From the NCBI GenBank assembly GCA_028583405.1, contig CM053256.1:13691087-13755086 (forward strand): DNA of 64,000 nt. The letters run 5' to 3'. The translations under genes and the position numbers were made by a program. The notes under the pieces were generated by a model. That model did not search any database and was not told where the DNA came from. It saw only the letters and a list, made by a program, of their open reading frames with translations. Below are positions 1-12,190 of this stretch, in pieces (within the stretch, counting starts at the first letter, position 1; each line of letters opens with the position of its first letter). The stretch is from Pogonophryne albipinna. Its lineage: Eukaryota; Chordata; Actinopteri; Perciformes; Artedidraconidae.

Positions 1-823
1 AGAAGCCTAGAAGGCCAGAGAGAAAAAGTGAGTTTTAAGTGTTGACCTCACATGGAGTGTTCCAGAGCCTAGGGCGAATGCTGCAAATGCGAATGCTGCG
101 AATGCGAATGCTGCGAATGCGAATGCTGCGAATGCGAATGCTGCGAATTCGAATGCTGCGAATGCTCGGTGCCATCGGGTTTTGAGCCTGGTCTTGGGCA
201 CTACCAGCAGCAGCTGGTCAGCCGACCTTAAGGCTCTGCCTGGGGTGTAGCGATGGAGGAGTTCGGCTACATAGGCCGGAGCCAGCCCATTTAGGGCTTT
301 GAAAACAAATAAAAGGATTTTAAAATCTATTCTGAACCGAACTCGAAGCCAGTGCAATGAGGCCAGAATTGGGGTGATGTGGTCACACTTTTTATGGCCA
401 GTTAGAAGACGTGCAGCTGCGTTCTGCACTAGCTGCAGGCGTCTAATTGAGGCCTGGTCCATACCCACATACATAGCATTGCAGTAATCCAGTCTCGAGG
501 TAACAAAGGTGTTAATAACCCTTTCTAGGTCTTTAAAAGATAAAAACGACTTGGTCTTAGCCAATAGTCGTATTTTAAAAAAGCAGGTCTTGACTACGGT
601 GCTGACCTGTTTATCAAATGTAAAAGCGCTATTGAAGGTCACTCCAAGGTTCATGACAGAGGGGAGGATGTTTTTATTGAGGGAGCCCAGAATATCAACC
701 GGAGAGGCTGGAGGTCGGGGTCCAAAAAAGATGACCTCGGTCTTGCTCTCGTTGAGGGTGAGGAAGTTTTGGCTCAGCCAGGATTTAATCTCTGTTAAGC
801 AGTCCATCAACTGCTGTAGTGAG
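1..823 (-). mobile_element. L2-clade LINE, 3' half of reverse transcriptase (fragment 1)
   Basis: The minus strand is open from 810 to 7 and encodes the C-terminal end of a fish L2-type LINE protein: the post-catalytic segment with SRLDYCNAMYVG, QNAAARLL, DHITPILASLHWL and KALNGLAP. The same protein continues at 2022-2864; the gap is a hAT MITE flanked by a duplicated GTAGTGAG. A second copy of this LINE lies at 37490-38696. The last part of the frame is altered by a tandem expansion at 74-165. This is a dead genomic copy, 5' truncated, and it may run off the left edge of the window. Confidence 0.88.
74..165. repeat. 15-bp minisatellite inside the LINE ORF
   Basis: About six tandem units built from GCGAATGCT and GCGAATGC. 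They translate on the minus strand as a repeated Ala-Phe-Ala-Ala-Phe block without breaking the frame. The sister LINE copy at 37580-37600 has only one short GCTGCGAAAGCTC segment at the equivalent place, so the expansion is private to this copy. Confidence 0.85.
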
Positions 824-2021
824 TAGTGTTAATTTAGTCAGCTATTTTTTAATTTAGTTTTAGTCTTAAAAGTGTTAAATTTTCTTTTTAGTTTTTGTCA
901 TATTTAGTCACCTTCATCCTGTTTTTATTTAGTGAAGTTTTAGTCGACTAAAAGTCTGAGCATTTTAGTCTTATTTTAGTCGACTAAAACAGTAAACATT
1001 TTAGTCAAGATTTAGTCGACTAAAAGTCTGAGCATTTTAGTCTTATTTTAGTCAAAGAAAACTAATTATTTTAGTCTACTTTTTGTCAATGAAAACTGTT
1101 GAGTCTTTTTTAGTCATCAGATTATATAGAACATTTCAGTCAAACTAGTCTAGCCAAAACCAATAATTTGTCATTTTAGTATATATAAATAAATACGATT
1201 ATATCTTGTCCTTATTTGATGAAAAACACAGGTTGAATGATTAAGAATGCAGCTTTGCAGAGAGTATCTGGTCAGGTTTGAGGTGTTTTTACCAGCTGTG
1301 TTATGGCCACATTGCTTCCCTTCTGATAAAACAATGCATTCGCTTTTTTTCTCCGCCTCATTGTAGCGAAAATGGGCCCAAATATCACATTGTTTCTTTC
1401 TCCCAAGCAGTGGTGGCTTTAGACTTGTTCGTTGTCAGTCATTTTGACGGACAGGATCGTAACATTTCCGTCATAATCCATTATTACCCGTCGAGTGCAC
1501 AATTTATCACTCACTCGCGCTGACGGGGGGTATTCGGTTAACGCGAGTGCGACCACTGCTCCCAAGCCCTGTTGTTGCCATTTTATTTTCTGTTAAATAA
1601 GGTTAGTTAGACCATGAGTTAGACCCGAGTCTTCCTGACAGTTGATATTATGCCGCTGCCCGGTGTAATTCAAATCTACCGCCGTGCGCAGCACAGACAC
1701 ACAGCTGCTGCCCTGCAGCAGCACCGGAAATGGAACTGCTGGGAGAAAAACTGACTATCAGAGATGTAACGTTATCTTTGATAATATTTCGTCTCCTCAT
1801 TTTTCGTCAACGAAAGTAAATACAGATTTTGGCATAGTTTTTATTTAGTAAACTACATTTTCGTCTCGTCACTTTTCGTCAACGATATTGCATGATGATT
1901 TCGTTACAGTTATTGTTTACTGCCGTCGGTGCCGTCTCGTCATCGTCTCGTTTTCGTCATGGAAAAAAAGGTCGTTGACGATCATATTTCGTCATAGTTT
2001 TAGTCAACGAAATTAACACTA
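824..2021. mobile_element. Non-autonomous hAT element (MITE), 1198 bp
   Basis: Ends are TAGTGTTAATTT at 824 and AAATTAACACTA at 2021, so they are inverted repeats. The flanks GTAGTGAG at 816-823 and 2022-2029 are a perfect 8-bp target duplication. Removing the element plus one flank restores the L2 sequence seen intact at 38240. The interior is rich in short TTTAGTCGACTAAAA and TTTTCGTCAACGA motifs in both orientations. No transposase frame is present. The 8-bp duplication is the hAT signature. Confidence 0.88.
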
Positions 2022-2864
2022 GTAGTGAGTTGGCATTTTGATTGAGAGGCAGATAGATCTGTACATCGTCAGCGTAACAATGGAAGGGGATATTATGTTT
2101 TGTGAGAATTAAACCTAGGGGCAGTATGTACAGTAGAAAAAGGATGGGGCCCAGAATCGAGCCTTGGGGAACCCCACAGGTAAGAGGGGCTTTGGCAGAG
2201 GAGAAGGCACCCAACTGCACTGAGAGGCTACGGTCTGTCAGGTAGGACCTGAACCATGCAAGGGCAGAGCCTGTGATGCCTGCGGACTGTTCAAGCCGCG
2301 ACAACAGGATGCTATGGTCCACAGTGTCGACGGCAGCAGTCAGGTCTAACAGCACCAGGACAGCTGGGCTACCTGAGTCGGCGGCTAGGAGCAGATCATT
2401 AAAAACTCTTAAAAGGGCTGTTTCAGTACTATGCATGGGTTTGAAGCCAGATTGAAACTTTTCGTGGATGCTATGTGTGGTTAAAAACGACTGCAGCTGG
2501 GCGTAGACAACTCGCTCCAGGGATTTAGATAAAAAAGGTAGCTGTGAGATGGGCCTAAAATTTGCGAGAATGGAGGGATCGAGATTTTTCTTTTTAAGTA
2601 GTGTCTTAACCACTGCATGTTTGAAGGCAGCTGGGACACATCCTGAGCTAAGAGAGGTGTTTACAAGCAATAAAACACTTGCTCCAACTGATTCAAAAAC
2701 ATCTCTAAGGAAGCGAGAGGGAATGCTGTCTGAGGTGCAGTTTGTCGGCCGCAGGTGCTCAAAGTGGTCGAGGACAGCAGGGCACAGAAAAGGAGCAGGA
2801 TCTGGGGTAGCACTAGTGTGGGCTAGCCTAAGCGCAGATACTTTTTCGATAAAAAATCGCTATT
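2022..2864 (-). mobile_element. L2-clade LINE, reverse transcriptase palm (fragment 2)
   Basis: The minus strand encodes the N-terminal and catalytic part of the reverse transcriptase: NFRPISQLPFLSK, TAVDTVDHSILLSRLE, CGVPQGSILGPILF and the catalytic box CYADDVQIYLP. The frame stays open upstream of the first Met at 2670 to about 2855 (SDSIPSRFL, LRPTNCTS), so the fragment is 5' truncated near 2864. The usual AAFDTVDH reads AAVDTVDH here. It joins fragment 1 across the hAT MITE. Confidence 0.88.
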
Positions 2865-4110
2865 GATATGGATTTAGAGTGCATATTTGAGACTTCTAAA
2901 CAGTAAACTTAAGTGAGAGTGAAAACACAAGGTAAGTTTAAAATAGGTCAGCAATTTCCCATCCTATAGGTTGCTAGATGTATCTAACCCTTTCTCCTGT
3001 CTCCCTCTTTCAGCACAAGAACCCCAGGGGGTTTCAATGAAGCCTGAAGACCTGCAATGAGACCCTCACCCTGCACCTGAGTCTCAACTCCCAGAGTTTT
3101 GCAAGCCTCTCCCTGTTACTTATTTTTATTAAACAGACGTTAAGCTTCCCAATGGTATGGTCTTCGTTTTGTGAAAAATATGATTAGGCCTACCTCACAT
3201 GTTTTGTTGCTGTTGTCTTTAGTGGTAGTTAAATTGCTCCTGCTGACTTGAGCCAGCCCTTCTTTCCTCCTCTCTGTGTCAGTGGGGAAACCTTACATTT
3301 GTACTCCTTTCTCTGAGCGATTGGAGCATCCGGCAGCACAGCAAACCATGGGGGAGACGATATGCCAGGACAACACAGAGGAAAAGGCACAGACAAACTG
3401 CATGATATGCTATTCAATGTTTATTGAATTCCATTTATTTACTGTCAGTTGACAATCATTGATAGGCACCTGTCGGTCTCCTGTCCTTTCTGAAAGTCAT
3501 AAAGATGACATTACTCATTTAGATTACTTATGTCCTCAATTACCAGGGGATTACTGAAACCACCATGAATTAAAGAAAAGGTAGAAATTAATCTAATCTG
3601 AATTTTGAAGCCTTCCTTCCCTCCCTCTAAATATATCAATACACATTAGGATGTGATGCTCCTGACTACCATTCAAGTTTAAGAAGATAATATTTGTTTT
3701 AAACAATTCAAAGCAATAAACAACAGTAACAGGCTCTTTAACTAAGGCAACGTTAGCCTAACATGTATATGTTAACAGGTAAGATAGCTGTTCACACTAT
3801 GTATATTTTCTGCTATTTTATTTCTATTTGAGATGTTTACATTTTCGATTGTTTAATTCTAGTCTTTTAACTGTCTTATGTACAATGCCTTGTCTTTTGC
3901 TGCTGCAAAACAAACATTTCCCAAATTGGTATCAATAAAGTACTTCTTATTTTATCTTAATACTCAAATATTAGCAAATTTAACTATGTAAATAGTTGAT
4001 ATAACTACATACACATCGATATGTTGTATAAATATTGCAAATCAAAACCTTTATTCACTACTTATTACCAAAAATCGTAGTCCTATCTCCGGTAATCATG
4101 CATTCAAATG
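2865..4110. other. No gene seen; AT-rich intergenic DNA
   Basis: No supported gene. At 3890-3960 there is a short stretch ending TATCAATAAAGTACTTCT that resembles the 3' tail of a fish LINE or SINE, but it is too short to assign. Confidence 0.4.
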
Positions 4111-4119
4111 TCCCACCAC

Positions 4120-4592
4120 GAACTTCCGGGGAACTATGAACCACGTCACGATCAAGCATTTTTCTGGCCCCATAAAATCGTGGTTCTAGGGCCAGGAACC
4201 ACCAGGCTGAGTCGGGCTGAGTATGCTAAACTAGAGAGAGAATCGCTGGCAAGGGGGCTACAACTACAACAAGATGAACATATTTTACCGTGATTTAATT
4301 GTAATACACGTTTCAAAATGATGCCGAATTAACAACATACTGATACCGGTTAGTAAAAACCATGAATTAACGCTTTGACAAGTCTGCAGACAGACGGCAG
4401 GTGAAAAACCCTTTTAAAATGCGGGTTTTCTAAATGAAGCTTGGCTAAGCTAACGCAGTATATGCTCCGACCGTCCACACTCACAACAACGGCCTATTCA
4501 GACATAAATAAACCAGCGACTGTATTCTCCATGACACAGACAGTCTGTGGTTTGTACTTGTTTAACTTTTGTCTAGTTTCTGAACAGATCGT
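4120..4592. mobile_element. Fragment of the GTTTCCACTGCA MITE
   Basis: Matches the interior of the complete MITE at 36486-37221 in the same orientation (shared stretches AGAGAGAATCGCTGGCAAGG and CAACAACGGCCTATTCAGAC). Both termini are missing. It abuts the hAT transposase remnant at 4593. The equivalent junction in the 12530-14165 hAT copy lies at a different point, so the two copies carry different deletions of this MITE region. Confidence 0.65.
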
Positions 4593-4946
4593 ATCTGTCC
4601 CCGGCTGTTTGAAGAGCAAGCATGGGAAACAAAAGACAGCATTTACCTGTTTGCATCCAGCTAGCCATGGTGTACCAGCTACGTGAGAAGCCTCGTTGAT
4701 ACGTTTTGTCTTTTTCACGAGCTTGCTGCGATATATACAAATCGGGTTGGTCCGGTCCAAGGTCTTTAAGCAACAGTTTATCTCCCAAACTTCTCCTTTC
4801 GAAAGGATTGGAGATTAGCTCTTGAACGGAATTGGGCGGGGACCGAGGTCCGGAGACTCCACCTGCACATGAAGCCATCCTCATCAACTACTGCCGTACT
4901 GCGTCACCCCACCGGATACGAGTCACTAGTGTCCAAACTACTCACA
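4593..4946 (-). pseudogene. hAT copy 1, TTF-type zinc-finger transposase remnant
   Basis: The minus strand encodes the N-terminal end of a ZMYM1-like hAT transposase: ISNPFERRSLGDKLLLKDLG, YISQQAREKDKTYQRGFSRS and WYT, the opening of the TTF-type zinc finger. The homologous frame at 13054-13470 continues further; here it breaks after WYT. The 5' leader ends at 4946, where a younger 6.8-kb insertion begins, and resumes at 11735 with the same ACA trinucleotide. Fish genomes annotate such frames as zinc finger MYM-type protein 1-like, but they belong to hAT transposons. Not a host gene in my judgement. Confidence 0.7.
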
Positions 4947-5470
4947 AGAGGCTTCTCAATACTCAAATTTCCCCTCCTCGACTCCTCGGTCCTCCGGTAC
5001 AACCCAGTCTCATGGCATTTCGTGTTCACCAACACGATTTTTAATCTATTGATTCGTGTTCACCAACACGATTTTCCCCTTTTTTTGTGTTGCACAGCAC
5101 GATTTTAAAAGCAATGTATTTCTACTGGTAATGTGTTTCGTGCCTGCAGCACGTCTTTTTCTCCGGTCGGGTCGTGGAAGACCGGAAGCTGTGTGGTTCA
5201 TAAAAACATGTTCTTACTCAATATCAAGCCACAGTTATTGCTTTTATTTTAAATCGTATAATTTCGGACTTTTGTTGCCGTCTGTGAGGAAAATAAATGG
5301 GGCTCAGAGCCTCAGGATACTGAAATCAGTATTTTTAAAATCTTTTTTTCCTTCTAATTTGTTATTCTTTTCAAAATAACACACTGTTATTTACTCACCA
5401 ATAACACACAATTATCCTTGCTTTTATTTATTGGTTTAATTCCATAATCTCGGGCTTTTTTGGCGTCCGT

Positions 5471-7614
5471 CAGGAACTGAATTTCAAAATAAAAATAACC
5501 GGAAACAGACGTTGGAATTTCGAGCGATTACCCAAGATCCTCAGCTATGGTTTAAGCTCGCTGATTGGATGTTTTAGCCGCAATGCATGCTGGGATTTGG
5601 TGTTTATATTATATGAAATCCGGAAAACATTTTAAAAGAATAAAATAATACTTAATTCCGAGTGCTCTTGCTTTTCTCTTTGAAAGTCATCACATAACGG
5701 CATTGTAATACACGGTTCGGCTGCATTACATATTACAGATCTGCCGTAGTTCTTTATTTATAGAGCCCTGATGAGAAGACCTTTGGAAAAACTGAAGAAA
5801 TGCCGCCGAAACTGAATACTTGACGTGGATCATAAATATATCAACAATTAAACAACATCTTCAATTTCTCTTCACACAATACGTCTCCTTGCAGTATCAA
5901 CACTAATTCGGCTGACTTTTACATTTGATCTAATTCATGGTTATATTTACACCATAACGGTGCACAGCTGATATAAAAGGACTTGTAGTTTTTAAAGATA
6001 TTACTGATTTTCTTTGAATGTAAGAATGTAAATACTGAGTCTGAAATAGTATAGCAATATGCTGTAAAATTATGTGAAAGCATGAATAAAACTACACATC
6101 TTCAGATGTTGTACATACATAAGTGTCCTACACTAATAAAACAAAGTTATTATGGCTGTGTGTACCTTGTGTGCACCTCCTAGTGGTTAAAGCATGTTAT
6201 TGAATTATTGTTTTTATGTGTTATATTTGATTAAAAAAATATTAAGAGTACATACTTTCATAGGGGGAAAGTAGAAGGTCTGTGATAGAAATATAGAATA
6301 TAAAAAATAAAGAAGATACTATAAGTGATCTCTACAATAAAACAGTTTAGTGCAGGATGTGCAAAGATATTAATAGGAGGAGCAAAACAGAAGAAAAAAA
6401 ATTAAACTTTATTTAAACATTAAATAACAGATTAAGGTCTTCTTTTAAATAAGAAAAAAACTTTGGGGGTATCTATCTACAGATAAATATTAAGCCTGAC
6501 AAAGTACTTAACGTCTAATATATTGCTTTCCTGCAATGTTAACTATGTTGAAGTACTTATTTTAACTGATATTATACATATGGATTATACTCTTATGTAT
6601 GTAGATAGAATAAGAAATGTGCAGAATATGACAGTTTAATGGAGGAGGTATACACATATTGATAGATGTCTTGTAATGCACTGTTGAGGAACCTGTGACA
6701 CAAGTTGTTCATTCATTGCATAACTACACCGTAGTTGTGTATATGATATGTCAATAAACCTTTGAAAATCTTGAAATCTTGAAAGGGATGTGCAAAATAG
6801 CCATTATATACAGTTTTTAATTAACTATTACTAGAGAATAACGAGTAATGAATATACTTTATTACTCGTTTCCATTCATGTCAATTGCAGATACATGTTT
6901 AGTCTTCGCAAGCACCAACTATCAAATATCTCTCCTGATTGTTGGAACTTGACAATCACCTTACCGAAATTTTACTCAGGTGTAACTAAAGTCTGATTTA
7001 AGGGTTGTTTATATTTCACATAATTAATCAGAATCTGCAAAGTAACTCAAATAAGTGTAGTGGAGTAAAAATACCAGGTTAACCTCTGAATTGTAGTGGA
7101 GTAGAATTACAAAGTAACAATGAGCTGTCATGTGGGTATATATTAATGCTGCGCATTATGGACACAAGCGATTTTCACCCATTTATTAATTATATGTTTT
7201 ACATTTGATAACACCAATGTGTTTAATACTGGCAACTTCTAATTGTGGGGAAAACGAAAACGTTCAGTAGAGACGTCCAATAGAACATTTTGCGAAACAC
7301 AATAGCCAGCATGTGTAGTTCTGGGGGGGCGTTCGATTCCAGTTTTGGAAAAGGTTGGCGTGGTTTCGTTCCATTTCAAACAGCTGTTTGACGCTCGGCG
7401 TAACCTTGGCGCACTGCCACTCCAACATCCAATCCCAGAGTTTGAAGATTAATCACGGGGACTGTAGTCCTAAACGATAGCTGGGGATTATGGGTAGTGT
7501 AGTGTCTTCGGCCATCCTAAACTCAGAAATGTTGACAATCGCAATGATGCTCGAAATGTCCCTTATAGGCCTATGTCTGTTTCCGGTTATTTTTATTTTG
7601 AAATTCAGTTCCTG
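5471..7614. mobile_element. Element B: inverted-repeat element inside Y, 2.1 kb
   Basis: A 40-bp inverted pair: CAGGAACTGAATTTC at 5471 and GAAATTCAGTTCCTG ending at 7614, extending inward to CCGGAAACAGAC. CAG...CTG ends suggest hAT, but I cannot find an 8-bp duplication in the flanks. The interior is AT-rich and has no protein frame. Confidence 0.45.
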
Positions 7615-7826
7615 ACTGTTTAGAGTCGGTAGAGGTCCTGATAATTTATTCCGGTAAATTATTCTGACCTACTAATTGACCTGACCGAAGTTATTGAGTC
7701 TATGTAAGTTTACTGCTTGGCTCAGATCCACTAAAGTCAGCAAGATCTCACCTCTATTAACTCCCCGAAGAACCAGGTTCAATTAACTGCTGTTTCTATT
7801 CAGACAACTCTTTTTAATCAGTTTAA

Positions 7827-8980
7827 AGGGGGGGTAGGTAAATTTCAGAAACCGGCTCGAGTGCACTAAAATTTGAAAGTACACAGCCGAAAAGAATCCG
7901 CCCCTTCCTTCAGACTTCCTTACAGAGCACCTCCTCCAACACACATGAACGCGCACATGACTTAGGTTGGCTATATAGTTCAGGGGAATTGTAAACCATA
8001 CAAAACCTGTCCAAGAGAAAAAGAGCGACCACGGCGTCAGATTTCAACTCGGTGTGTATGGGGGTTATTTCCTATCTTTATTCAAGAGCGTGGTATTTAA
8101 ATTTGAGAGCATACTTTATTGATTTCCTTCACTCAAACCCTGTCATCGCACCAAAGACAAACCAAAGAGTAACCGCCCTTACGGGACGCTGTAATAAGTA
8201 AAACGAACGCACCCGCAAGGACACCTGGCCTCCTATTGGTTGAGGGATTTTGACAGGATTGTTACACAAAATTTTCGAGCGCGCAGAGAATAAATCTGAG
8301 AGCAGAAAAAATCCGTAAACAGCAATATATCTGAGTGCAAGCGTACAGTTTGAGCAGAAGCAGAGCAAATCTAAGTGCAAGCAGGCACTATTTGAGTGCG
8401 AGGACAGGGTTTGAGGGAAATAAATACATAAAGTATGCTCTCAAATTTAAATACCACGCTCTTGAATAAAGATAGGGAATAACCCCCATAGGTGTGTTGC
8501 ATCAGTTGTCGCCATCGTTGAAAAGCAACTCCGATATTGACTCTGGTTTGAATTCTCCTAGTTTCCACTTTGTTTTTGTTCCTAATTTGCTCCGTTACAT
8601 TATTTCTTTTGCCACCAGTAGACGATGTTGAACCTAACTCTGCCATGGTGAAAGTGGCCGCCTGTTGCTGGCGAGTCATTGAAGTACTGCTGCAATGCAC
8701 GCCCAATGACGGCACGCCCAATGAGGGCACGAGATACATTTGTGCGTGCACGAGATGGAAGGCTGACAGACAGGACGGCAATCCAATCCGTTTAGCCGGC
8801 CCGGCTAAACGGATTGGTCGTACTTTTTACAGTATTACGGCTTCCACAGATGAATTTTTTTAATGGATTTTTTGTCAAAGCACTTAAGATATGCATTGCT
8901 ATCGGGATGTTAAGAGCATTCCATGGAATATAACAAAAAGTGTATCTCGAGCCGGTTTCTCAAACTTACCTACCCCCCCT
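7827..8980. mobile_element. Kolobok-like TTAA MITE, copy 1
   Basis: TTAA at 7823-7826 and 8981-8984 flanks an element starting AGGGGGGGTAGGTAA and ending TTACCTACCCCCCCT. The inverted similarity continues inward to GAAACCGGCTCGAG. The same family occurs at 29110-29826 and in broken form at 30121-34142. No transposase. A second MITE is nested at 8057-8490. Confidence 0.8.
8057..8490. mobile_element. 434-bp MITE nested in the TTAA element
   Basis: About 60 bp of near-perfect terminal inverted repeat, beginning TATGGGGGTTATT and including CAAGAGCGTGGTATTTAAAT. The flanks GGTGTG at 8051-8056 and 8491-8496 look like a 6-bp target duplication. No coding capacity. Confidence 0.75.
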
Positions 8981-9316
8981 TTAAGCGATCCCGAAGGATT
9001 TTGATATCAGTAAATGAGGTGTGTTCCTACCTAAAATGTGAGTGTGGCAGGGTGCAATCTTACCTTTGAAGCAGGAGAGGAGAGCACAGATTTTCTTTTA
9101 GTTGTCCCAGTCCAAAAGGTGAGATCAGTTTATTTGAAGAAAAATAGGTCCAAACTAATACAGGGTTTTTACCTTCTCTCTTTAACACATTATAATCATA
9201 CGAAACATATCATGCTGGGGTTATATTTTTATCTAAAACCTTAATTCATATTTCTCCCATTTAAAGTCTTCCGACGAAATTCAAAAGGAATTTCCTCGTG
9301 ATGGCGTAGGTTTTCT

Positions 9317-9482
9317 AATTAGTTCTAAGATCCTGTACGTAATAATTACGCATTCCAGGCAAGGTCTAACTAGAATTATTAGTTCTAAGATCCTGTACGT
9401 AATAATTACGCATTCCAGGCAAGGTCTAACTAGAATTATTAGTTCTAAGATCCTGTACGTAATAATTACGCATTCCAGGCAA
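9317..9482. repeat. 60-bp tandem repeat, about 2.75 units
   Basis: The unit AGTTCTAAGATCCTGTACGT through AAGGTCTAACTAGAATT repeats at an exact 60-base period with no visible mismatch. Each unit holds the palindrome CGTAATAATTACG. The surrounding 9000-9990 is unassigned; it could be part of an LTR, but no retroviral gene is present. Confidence 0.9.
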
Positions 9483-11034
9483 CCTTACCGAGAGCTATTT
9501 CCCCAACCCTGAGGGCCAGAGCCTACCGGGAGAGAGTATACCAGGGGGTAACCCCCCTCTCTCTCTCTCTCTCGCTCCCCAAAAGCCAGTCTTTTTATGC
9601 TCAAAAAAACCGGATAGAAAAACCCCCAAAACACCTCCTCTATTTACCAACCAATGAACCTAACTGGGCATGGCCACTGATGTACAGGGCTGGACATATT
9701 CTATTTGCTATGGCATAAGACACACCTTCCCATGTTTGTGTAAAAAAGGACATGACCAGACATATTCTATGGCTATGACATAACCACCTTTTTGAGGCCT
9801 CAATGTATTTCTCCTTAAGTCAGGAGCCCCCCTCCCTGTGAACTGCTGTGAGAGAAAAGGGGAAGAAACTGCCCTCTTCCTTATCAGTGACACCCATAAA
9901 TCATAGACCTTACACACTCAACTTAACAAACCACTTGTGTTTTGTTTATGCTGTAAATATAGAAAAACCTAAAATATGAAGCATTTTCATTGTGGGTTAT
10001 ACAAGAATATCATTAATTATATTTGATTATAACTAACTTTCGTTTTAAGTATTCAACATACTATGAAGCTCTCAACATGACGGACGCCAAAAAAGCCCGA
10101 GATTATGGAATTAAACCAATAAATAAAAGCAAGGATAATTGTGTGTTATTGGTGAGTAAATAACAGTGTGTTATTTTGAAAAGAATAACAAATTAGAAGG
10201 AAAAAAATATTTAAAAATACAGTTCAATTCAGTATTCTGAGGCTCTGAGCCCCATTTATTTTCCTCACAGACGGCAACAAAAGTCCGAAATTATACGATT
10301 TAAAATAAAAGCAATAATTGTGGCTTGATATCGAGTAAGAACATGTTTTTATGAACCACACAGCTTCCGGTATTCCACGACCACCGACCAGAGTAAAAGA
10401 CGTGCAGGCACGAAACACATTACCAGTAGAAATACATTGCCTTTAAAATCGTGCTCTGCAACACGAAAAAACGGGGAAAATCGTGTTGGTGAACACGAAT
10501 CAATAGATTAAAAATCGTGTTGGTGAACACGAAATGCCATGAGTACTGGGTTGTCCGGTAGTGACCCGGAAATGAATTTCAGCGCGCCATTTTGAAGGAC
10601 ATCTCATTTCTCTAAATGCACACCGAGGACCGAGGATCGAGCGTCGAGGAGGCTCTCTGGAGGAGCTCTAACCGAGGATACACTGATGGTTCCTCCACGG
10701 CTCCTCCGCGGATGCATTTCCGGGAACGGTGGAGGCGTGACGCACGGCCGGACTTATCTCAGCCAATGACAGCTCTGCATGCATCCCCTGGATATTATTT
10801 TAGAAACTGCTTTCATCGCTACGCGATGTTTCCAGAGAGAACAGCTGTGAGGTCCGTGCAGAAAGCAGAGCAGTGTGTATAATATATATCACTGAGTATA
10901 ACAGGCCTACTCTCTTTATTTGCTTTAGTTTAGTAGATAACTACAAACAAAGAGTTGATATTTTTCTAAAACCATTTAGTGCTTCACATAATAAAATACA
11001 CAATGGCTGTAGCCTGATTATGCTTTAGGAGCTG

Positions 11035-11137
<103 letters not shown>

Positions 11138-11734
11138 TACAATGTGTAGGTGTGTGTGTGTTACAGTGTGTAGATGCGTCGGACAGACGGGTCTCAGTTG
11201 GTTTGGTGTCCTCTGCTTACTTTTAATACTTGTAAATACAACTTTTGGCCCGTAATTTCAATTCCCCATTTCAGCGACCAAAGAGAGGGGGGGATATATC
11301 CAGTCTCTGATAGTGTTACGTTATTATGAGAGTGCTCTCATACTTTAAATTGTATATATTTATATAAATATATTTGTGTGTGTGTGTGTCCGCATCTGCC
11401 TGTTATTGTCTCATTATACATTACCGCACTCTCAATGAATTCAAAGTAAATATGTGGGGGAACAATGTTCAGCTGATCTAACAGAGATGTTAAAATACAG
11501 CGCTATGACAAAACACTCGACAGCTGATGCAGCTGTTGCCAAGTAATAATGAACGGACTTCGCTTTAATATGACCGCTCAGAGGAGAGGAGTTCTCATTT
11601 CTTTAAACGTCTGCTGCTTCCCCTCCTCTCTCCTCGGTCCTCCGCTCGCATCTCCTGTGGGCGGGACTAAGTCTCGAGGAGGGGAGTCGAGGAGGGGAGT
11701 CGAGGAGGGGAAATTTAAGAATTGAGAAGCCTCT

Positions 11735-12190
11735 ACAGACTGGACCGGGCGCTGACATTGGCGCCCGGTGATCATCAGATTTGACAACGCTGATCGGCTG
11801 AAATTATGTTTCGGCATCATAGTTTACAGATAGCAACAGTCTGCTCCTAGTGGCTGCTGCTGCACTGATTGAGGGCTCCTTTCTTACCGCCCAGACGAGA
11901 GAGGGTAATGACCATAGACTGTATATATAAAGGTAATGACACATGGGCAAGGCCAGGCAGGAAACATGTGACTTATCAGTAACTTTAGACATCGTCGTAA
12001 CACAATTTTAAACAAGATTTTATTGTAGATTATACATTTTACTGATACCAATTATATAATATTTACCTTGTTTATTAAAAATAAAATAAAAAAATATTTG
12101 TTTTAAATATATATATATATATTTTTTTCTTTTGTATGTGGGAAGAGGTGGGGCGGCGCCCCTAGCGCCCCTATGGGCCGGCCGCCACTG
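11735..12190 (-). mobile_element. hAT copy 1, 5' terminal arm
   Basis: Reverse complement of the 5' end of the hAT element at 12530, ending GCCGGCCGCCACTG. It matches that copy base for base apart from scattered differences (for example in the AT-rich stretch around 12090-12120). It continues the hAT leader that breaks off at 4946. With 12530-13000 it forms an inverted pair of about 455-bp arms around a 339-bp loop. Confidence 0.75.

Larger units (their letters stand above)
4999..10554. mobile_element. Element Y: 5.6-kb element with 475-bp terminal inverted repeats
   Basis: The left arm 4999-5472 and right arm 10078-10554 are near-perfect inverted copies, beginning ACAACCCAG and ending CTGGGTTGT. 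Both arms carry two copies of CGTGTTCACCAACACG, itself a palindrome, near the outer end. The flanks are CCGGT at 4994-4998 and 10555-10559, a 5-bp target duplication. The interior contains only other elements and no frame that looks like a transposase. Superfamily not assigned. Confidence 0.6.

Noticed and set aside
1278..1523. 81-codon frame inside the hAT MITE
   Set aside because: No similarity to a transposase, no splice or start support, and it lies within a non-autonomous element.
5056..5379. 107-codon frame in the left arm of element Y
   Set aside because: The matching inverted arm at 10078-10554 does not keep the frame, so there is no coding constraint.
9000..9990. Solo retroviral LTR
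   Set aside because: Tandem repeats and a TATA-like TTTTTATGCTC are present, but I could not find TG...CA edges with a target duplication or any retroviral gene.
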